A stretch of DNA of 63,787 nucleotides. Origin: an uncultured Rubripirellula sp. GTDB taxonomy: Bacteria > Planctomycetota > Planctomycetia > Pirellulales > Pirellulaceae. The position numbers and the translations under genes were made by a program. Shown piece after piece: positions 58,223 through 63,787 of this stretch. Where the stretch lies: NCBI GenBank assembly GCA_938075415.1, contig CALJHC010000029.1, positions 1 to 63,787 on the forward strand. Reading direction: 5' to 3'. The number at the start of each line of letters is the position of its first letter. Within the stretch, counting starts at the first letter, position 1. The notes below the pieces were generated by a model. That model had not been told where the DNA came from and searched no databases. It saw only the letters and a program-made list of their open reading frames with translations.

Positions 58223-59575
58223 CTAGCCGTTGAGTAGTGATGTGATTGGTCCGCTGCTATCCGCAAACTGGGGTGTATCACAGCCACACAGCTGCGACTG
58301 CGTGAGCCAAAGATTCGCTAAAGGCGTTCCCTCTGGCATATTGAGGTGACGTCCCGTTCGAATTCGTCCGCCACCTCCGGCAATCACAATCGGTAGATCG
58401 TTGTACTGATGGGTCGATCCATCCCCAAGTCCCGACCCATAAGTCAGCAGCGTATTGTCTAACAACGACTTGCCATTTTCAGACGTTATCCGATCCAGTT
58501 TTTCAGCAATGTACGCAAATTGCTCCATGTGGAATAAATCGACCCTCAGCAAGTCCTCAATCATCTTCGTTTGATTGTGCGACATCTGATGGTGACTTCG
58601 CGGTTTATCAAACAGACTTTCAAACAGGTAGGGTGTATCCCAACGTTCGGGGCCAACCATAAACGTCGCAACATTGGTCAGTCCGGATTGCAATGCAACC
58701 ACCATCAGATCACCCATGAGGCGAATGTATTCACCTCTTGGCAAATGTGATTCCGTTGGCTCTTGGAAATCAACCTTCGCAAGAGAGGATCTGAGTGCCT
58801 CAAGTCGATTAATTTGATTCTCAATGGCACGCATCGAATCAAAATACTCAGCGAACTTCTGACGATCTGAATACCCCAATTCACGATTAAGAGAACGCGC
58901 ATCCTCAAGAACCAAACTGGTTATGTCACGGAAGGCCTCATTTTCATTAGCAGAGAATAGCCTCCGATACATCTTTCGTGGATCACGAATGGAGGGTGCC
59001 AAGTGCCCGGTCCCGTACCAAGAAATGTTGTCGAAATAAATGGACTCTTTGTTGTCCTTGTGACTGTTGCAGCTGAATTCCAGAGTCCGAAAAGGAGTTT
59101 GTTTGCCGATTACGTCGGCGACAAGATGATCGAGTGTTCGGTCCAGCGGCCACGCCGTACCCTGAACTTCGTAAGGCTTTGCACTGCTTAAATAACATGA
59201 TGCGCATTGCGCATGAACGTCGGTCCCGGCTTGGAAAGTACGATCCATGCCGGTAATCAAACTCACTTTGTCCTTGATTGATTCCAGCGGTTGCATGGTC
59301 GGAGTTAGAACATCCAGCGGTCGATCACTGAATTTTGGATCCTGCTTCCCCAGCGACTGCATGACATTGCCGAGATTTCCGGCTGGGATAACATGATCCG
59401 ATTCACCCGGAAAAAAACCCCGCCGAACAACGCCGATTGGGACATAGTAATGCACCATCCTCAGGGGACTTTGCTCAGCGGAACTCTGGGCGTTCACGCT
59501 TTCCAGCCAAGGCAAGGACAAACTGGCGCCGCCGATTCCTCGCAGAACCGACCGGCGACTCATTCTAGATTTCAT
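58223..59575 (-). CDS. Tat-exported DUF1552 protein
   Basis: A 450-residue DUF1552 protein with Tat signal SRRSVLRGIGGASLSLPWLES at the N-terminus. The signature region reads HQMSHN (H329, S332, H333, N334): the last histidine of HXXSHH is asparagine. Other conserved parts are GPERWDTPY, LLTYGSGLGDGSTHQYND and AGGGGRIRTGRH. It follows the DUF1592 cytochrome gene after 64 bases on the same strand, forming the third cytochrome/DUF1552 pair in the window. Enzymatic role unproven. Confidence 0.92.
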   Translation of the reverse strand: MKSRMSRRSVLRGIGGASLSLPWLESVNAQSSAEQSPLRMVHYYVPIGVVRRGFFPGESDHVIPAGNLGNVMQSLGKQDPKFSDRPLDVLTPTMQPLESIKDKVSLITGMDRTFQAGTDVHAQCASCYLSSAKPYEVQGTAWPLDRTLDHLVADVIGKQTPFRTLEFSCNSHKDNKESIYFDNISWYGTGHLAPSIRDPRKMYRRLFSANENEAFRDITSLVLEDARSLNRELGYSDRQKFAEYFDSMRAIENQINRLEALRSSLAKVDFQEPTESHLPRGEYIRLMGDLMVVALQSGLTNVATFMVGPERWDTPYLFESLFDKPRSHHQMSHNQTKMIEDLLRVDLFHMEQFAYIAEKLDRITSENGKSLLDNTLLTYGSGLGDGSTHQYNDLPIVIAGGGGRIRTGRHLNMPEGTPLANLWLTQSQLCGCDTPQFADSSGPITSLLNG

Positions 59576-59639
59576 GATTTGATCAAAAATAGGTGTGAAA
59601 ACATTCTTGCATTACGACCGTCATCCTAATGCAAGCAGG

Positions 59640-61784
59640 TTAGTCCAAGACGCCGAAGTCCAAAAAAGGCTCACTTTGAATGATTGCACTTATTAGCTCT
59701 TGTAAACGAAACGACGTTTGATCGGAACTTGACGTGATGCGTTGCACCACCAAGCGGTCCGCTACGGTCAATTCCCTCGCCAATGCATAGGTAAGAAGAT
59801 GTGCGGTGAATCCCTCAATGAATCGTTTTCTCTCTTTCAGAATCGCATCCTTGAATCCAGCAACATCATCGAATTCGTGCTTGTTGAACAGAATGCCGCT
59901 TGCATCGATTTGACGCTCATTAGCATATTTTAACCGCCACCGGCCGACAGCATCATAATTCTCAAGCGCAAACCCCAAGGGATCGATCTGTTCATGGCAT
60001 CCTCGACAATCCGCACGCTCGCGATGAAGGTCGAGTCGTTCTCGCAGCGTCAGGGATTCATTCTCGGCCTGCTGATCATCCTCAAGCGGAGGAACATCTG
60101 CCGGCGGTGGCTTGGGCGGATCATTAAAAATAACACCCGCAACCCAAGCACCACGAGTGATGGGCTGCGTCCGAGATGGACCTGACGTCATCGTCATCAC
60201 TGCCGCATTGGTAATCACACCTCCCGTCCGTCGATCACTGATGGGCACACGCTTGAATTGCAAGGCGGTGACTCCCCCTCCCGCTTGCCCTCCATGCTCG
60301 ACTGTTGCCAATTCGCCATAAGCATCCTCAAGAAGATTTGATCGATAGGAGAACGTTGGATCAATCAACTCCATCACGCTGCGGTTCTCAATAAGCACCG
60401 TCTCGAACAGCAATAAGGGCTCGAGCATCATGTGCATGCTGTCTCTGTATTTTGAAAAGTAGAACTTGGGGTACTGTTGCGGATCAGGAATCGACGAAAT
60501 GATTCGCTCCAACTGTAACCACTGGCTAGGAAAACTATCGCAAAACCGTTTCAATTTGCGATCACGCAGCATCCTATCGGTTTGTTGCTGTATGCCCTGC
60601 TCCGTGAGCAATTCCCCTCGCTCTGCAGCATCCAGCAATGCCACATCGGGAATACTTCCCCACAAAAACATCGCGAGCCTAGTCGCGACTTGCAAACCGT
60701 TTTCCAAGCGACTTCGTTCAAGCTCCACCTCAGTCACGGCTTGAGGAGTGTAGAGGTAATAAAACCGTGGTGACGCGATGATGGCTGAAGCTGTCGATCT
60801 CATTGCAGCGGAGAAATCGCCGCTGCGGCTTACCTCATGCTCGGCAAATGCAACATAACGTTTGACCATCTCAGCATTAGAACGCCCCCGAAATGCCCGC
60901 CTCAAAAAGGGCTCAAGGCGACTCGCCAACGCATCTCGCAACTGATTTGGTTCCCCGAAGGGCTCCGCGGGCGTTTTGAAAAACTCATTCCAAATCCCGA
61001 CACGCTTTGAGTTGAAGTCTGGACTTTCGGTGACCGACTTACCCAGCTTCAAGAAAGCCTCCATCAATAGTGGAGACATACTGAGATGATCCGCTTGATT
61101 ATCATAGCCGTGCTCAGCCCGCGGATCCTGGGGAAACGCGGCCACCCCGCCCAAACGAGGTTCAATCAATTGTGACTTACCCAGTGGTCGATTTCCGACA
61201 GACACGACATCAGGCATCACGCCGGATGCGGGTTGAAAGTAATTCCTGTGATCACGCATCGCTCGCTCTGGCAGGGTGAAAACGATGCAATTGAGGTTAA
61301 AAAGATCGACCACTGCATTGTTATATTGAAACCGATTCATCCGGCGGATCGGAGTCTCGCCGCGTACCCCGTTGCTTTCGACCAAGTGAGCAAGCATCCC
61401 TTTCAAAGACGAAATCATCTTCCCGCGTTCCTCTTCGGTCGGTTGACTCCTATCCTGCGGGGGCATCTCCCTCTTGGAGATCACGTCCAGTACAGCAGAA
61501 AGTAACTCAGCGTTCACTTCAGCGTTTTTGTTAGTGATGTTCCTTACATTCACATCTGATTCATTCGAGCCATCTTCCTTACCATGGCAGTCAAAGCAAT
61601 ACATCTCCAAATAGCGAGAGGCCGTTGTGACCTGTAACGAACTGGCTCTGGAATCACCAAGGGGAAGGACGTCTGCCAACGCAGTTGGCTGACCAGCGCC
61701 AAAAAAAGATGGAGAGGGTTGCAAAGATACCAACAGCAATAACCCCGTGATCGCTGCTGGACGTATCGATCGACGTGAACGCAT
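59640..61784 (-). CDS. Planctomycete cytochrome, compact PSCyt1-DUF1587-DUF1595-DUF1592-DUF1588-DUF1585
   Basis: About 714 residues from the ATG giving MRSRRSIRPAAITGLLLLVS; an ATG 13 codons upstream is possible. After the signal peptide comes heme motif CFDCH (C63, C66, H67), DUF1587 (IRRMNRFQYNNAVVDLF), DUF1595 (PFLRRAFRGRSN), DUF1592 (LQVATRLAMFLWGSIPD), DUF1588 with heme motif CRGCH and DUF1585. It lacks the 220-250-residue beta-rich insert found between DUF1587 and DUF1595 in the other two copies, which explains its smaller size. It precedes the DUF1552 gene. Confidence 0.93.
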   Translation of the reverse strand: MRSRRSIRPAAITGLLLLVSLQPSPSFFGAGQPTALADVLPLGDSRASSLQVTTASRYLEMYCFDCHGKEDGSNESDVNVRNITNKNAEVNAELLSAVLDVISKREMPPQDRSQPTEEERGKMISSLKGMLAHLVESNGVRGETPIRRMNRFQYNNAVVDLFNLNCIVFTLPERAMRDHRNYFQPASGVMPDVVSVGNRPLGKSQLIEPRLGGVAAFPQDPRAEHGYDNQADHLSMSPLLMEAFLKLGKSVTESPDFNSKRVGIWNEFFKTPAEPFGEPNQLRDALASRLEPFLRRAFRGRSNAEMVKRYVAFAEHEVSRSGDFSAAMRSTASAIIASPRFYYLYTPQAVTEVELERSRLENGLQVATRLAMFLWGSIPDVALLDAAERGELLTEQGIQQQTDRMLRDRKLKRFCDSFPSQWLQLERIISSIPDPQQYPKFYFSKYRDSMHMMLEPLLLFETVLIENRSVMELIDPTFSYRSNLLEDAYGELATVEHGGQAGGGVTALQFKRVPISDRRTGGVITNAAVMTMTSGPSRTQPITRGAWVAGVIFNDPPKPPPADVPPLEDDQQAENESLTLRERLDLHRERADCRGCHEQIDPLGFALENYDAVGRWRLKYANERQIDASGILFNKHEFDDVAGFKDAILKERKRFIEGFTAHLLTYALARELTVADRLVVQRITSSSDQTSFRLQELISAIIQSEPFLDFGVLD

Positions 61785-62813
61785 GAGAACCCGTAGGTGG
61801 CGAGAAAGGTAAAGAACTAACATTGGAAAGCTGAAAGGGAACGTCAAATGATCCAAGTAAGCACCTTGGAAGAGGGACCGGTCTTTCCGGCTTCCCGAAA
61901 GACCACGCAACCTGACCCGAAATTGCGAGGTCGCAACCACGACATAGCGTCCAAATCGTTCCCCCTCGCGCGGGTCCTATCATACCGAAACCAATGCTTG
62001 AAACCTAGTTTTATGCTGGGTCAAATTCCTTATTTGCACGTGATGATCAACCCTATCGGTGGTCCGATTCAGTTTCCGAAAAAAGATTTTCTTATGATGT
62101 GCGTGTTCCCGCCGCTGCATGCCGCTCACAAACTCGCCATTGACTAGTCCCCGTCCAAGTCGGGACCAGAGAGCTGAACAAATATGAGGCCGCCAGCGAG
62201 ACATGAAAACCTCGGCGGAAAAAAGGTCTTCTCACCCATACAGTCATGGATGATTCGATGAATTTCCTCACAACGACTTCAATCAGGTGACACTGCACCT
62301 CTTAGCCGTCTGAAAAAATTCCCCACTCAACACGATGATAAGCCGTGGCGTAAAACAGACAGAGAATGACTTAATCACCATCCCCCATCGGAACTCATCG
62401 AGATTCCGGCGCGTGCACGAGACCGTTTTCGGCTGGGTTCGGCAACGTTCGATGCATGCCCAACTCAGCTTATCTTCCCACCCAGACTGTAATTGCTAGC
62501 ACGCGATGCGAGCTTGCTGTCTCTGAACCTGCAATGGCCAGTTTCCAATCCACGTTCGACTTCCGTGTGATTCGATCGACTGCTCATCCGCCCTGTTTAT
62601 CTGCCAAACCGCAGCAAATTCCAGCCAACTGAGCGTCGCGCCTTGCCTTGGCTACTTCCCCAACTCAAATTTCAGGCGTTTACACACTCGACGATTTAAG
62701 GGCCCCAATACTTAGAAGCTCGAATGGAATCATCTTGGTGAACGACGTATACTCACTGACTTCGAATCTTGTTGTTTATCGGTGAGTCCGTCCTTTGACC
62801 TAGGAATACATTC
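61785..62813. other. Long divergent intergenic region
   Basis: About 1 kb between the cytochrome gene (minus) and the secreted-protein gene (plus). No frame has protein-like content and I see no repeat or RNA signature. Both promoters should lie here. Confidence 0.45.
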
Positions 62814-63710
62814 GTGAGCTTTCCAATTAGATTTGCGTGTTGGATATCATTGTCGTTGATTTTTTCTTCGACAGTTGTTGCGCAGACTGATCAGTCTGAA
62901 GCGACAAAAAAAGTAACGGTTGTTGTTGCTGACACAAACTTCGATTCCGGTGATCCTGCCGACGCAAACGCTGAAAACGTTGGGACAGAGGATGCGACAG
63001 TCAGCGGTTCAATCACCGTTGTCATCAACGGAAAAAAACATGAGTTCGCTCTGGATGCTGACGGCGAGACGTTTAGTCAAAGCTTTCGAAAAGTTGTGAA
63101 AGACGGCGAAAACATTCTTGCTGTCATTAGCGGGTCTGTTATGGCTGATAAAGAAAAGCCGGCTGACGGTTCCACAGATGACGAACCAAAAGATCCAGAT
63201 CAATCGCCCAGCGATAGCGACGTCACAACCAGAATTGAAGGCTTGGATGACCTTCCCGCCGACATCCGTAAGCAACTCAAATCCATCATGGCCGACATGC
63301 CAAATCTGAGGGAAGGGAGTGATGCGATAAAGGTGCAAATTAAAAAACTTCAGGGTCTCCCGCAAATTAGCCTGCAGGGGATTGATGTCTCGGGACTGGA
63401 TGACCTGCCAGAAACCGTTCGTAAACAAGTCTCCGAAGCGATGCAGAAGGCGACCGAACTTTCGAAGGGGAAAATGAAAGTTCTTGGTGATACATCAGCT
63501 CACTTCTTTGAAATAAAAGATGGAAAGATCATCTCCAGGTCAACCACGAAAAGTCACAGTTCAAGCGGCGGTGGGACAACCAAACCAGACAGCACAAATG
63601 AGGAAAACATGCAGTCGATCGAACTCATCGACAAACTGGATGCGATTCTTCAGCGACTTGACCGTATTGAAAATGCGGTCGAGGAATTACGTGGCCGATC
63701 CGGCGAGTGA
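62814..63710 (+). CDS. Secreted protein of unknown function
   Basis: A 298-residue exported protein (GTG start, TAGGAA upstream; signal peptide ending near TVVAQTD). Residues 30-110 form a beta-rich segment (VTVVVADTNF, GSITVVINGKKHEF). An acidic Asp/Ser/Pro linker follows (about 112-140). Two similar segments, GLDDLPADIRKQLKSIMADM and GLDDLPETVRKQVSEAMQKA, form a duplicated helical motif about 56 residues apart. The C-terminus is a predicted coiled coil (IELIDKLDAILQRLDRIENAVEELRG) of the kind seen in trimeric or dimeric extracellular proteins. No family recognised. Confidence 0.78.
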   Translation: MSFPIRFACWISLSLIFSSTVVAQTDQSEATKKVTVVVADTNFDSGDPADANAENVGTEDATVSGSITVVINGKKHEFALDADGETFSQSFRKVVKDGENILAVISGSVMADKEKPADGSTDDEPKDPDQSPSDSDVTTRIEGLDDLPADIRKQLKSIMADMPNLREGSDAIKVQIKKLQGLPQISLQGIDVSGLDDLPETVRKQVSEAMQKATELSKGKMKVLGDTSAHFFEIKDGKIISRSTTKSHSSSGGGTTKPDSTNEENMQSIELIDKLDAILQRLDRIENAVEELRGRSGE

Positions 63711-63749
63711 GACATTAATCACTCAGGATGAAGCTCACGCCTGATCCTC

Positions 63750-63787
63750 GACCCATCGGCTTTGACCCATCGGCTTTGACCCATCGC
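63750..63787. repeat. 14-bp tandem repeat running out of the window
   Basis: Units of GACCCATCGGCTTT begin just after the last gene: two full copies and ten bases of a third reach the window end. The array probably continues beyond it. Unit length equals that of the repeat near 4.7 kb but the sequence is unrelated. Confidence 0.85.

Overview
The window looks like a piece of a Pirellulaceae-type planctomycete chromosome (Rhodopirellula or a relative). The evidence is the gene content: four large planctomycete-type cytochromes (PSCyt/PSD, formerly DUF1549/1553/1587/1592/1588/1585), five Tat-exported DUF1501 or DUF1552 proteins, two sulfatases, a DUF1559 prepilin-like protein with its small lipoprotein, exported PQQ-type beta-propellers, CotH, SASA and SGNH hydrolases, and a membrane protein with the N-terminal 'NPYARP' style. 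Intergenic regions are long, many genes lack a clear Shine-Dalgarno, and several starts are GTG or TTG. I recognise no rRNA, tRNA, CRISPR array, transposase, transcription factor or sigma factor. The only near-housekeeping gene is the pyrophosphatase hppA.

Layout. 0.1-4.1 kb (minus): an HpsN/HisD-like dehydrogenase followed by a YjlB-type cupin, then a lipoprotein/membrane-protein pair and a small glycine-rich membrane protein. 4.1-5.3 kb is non-coding with a long hairpin and a 14-bp tandem repeat. 5.3-11 kb (plus): DUF1592 cytochrome, DUF1552 protein and sulfatase, probably one operon. 11.5-14.6 kb (minus): a second sulfatase and an alpha/beta hydrolase. 15-20 kb: an unknown bicupin-like protein, a CotH protein and an SGNH hydrolase. 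20.3-25.5 kb (plus): an exported protein built as A-B-A-B repeats, then a PSCyt2/PSD1 cytochrome with DUF1501. 25.9-29.9 kb (minus): DUF1552 then DUF1592. 30.3-36 kb (minus): a Tat-exported EutB-EutC fusion, two small membrane proteins and an M20 amidohydrolase. 36.7-38.2 kb: a probable selenocysteine peroxiredoxin-like protein and a DUF6370 lipoprotein. 39-47 kb: three exported beta-propeller proteins, one carrying a methyltransferase-like insert, and a GT4 glycosyltransferase. 47-51 kb: a double SASA esterase, a DUF1559 protein with its lipoprotein, and a composite minisatellite. 52-56 kb: hppA and a TadG-like gene. 56.7-61.8 kb: an orphan DUF1501, and a DUF1592/DUF1552 pair. 62.8-63.7 kb: a secreted protein of unknown function.

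How the genes fit together (inference): most products carry Sec, Tat or lipoprotein signals, so this is an extracytoplasmic accessory region. Sulfatases, SASA/SGNH esterases, the alpha/beta hydrolase and an exported amidohydrolase fit processing of sulfated or acylated marine polymers. The repeated pairing of a c-type cytochrome with a Tat-exported DUF1501/DUF1552 partner suggests an uncharacterised redox or hydrolytic module. The most unusual items are the in-frame UGA with a SECIS-like hairpin in the peroxiredoxin-like gene and the Tat-exported one-chain ethanolamine ammonia-lyase.
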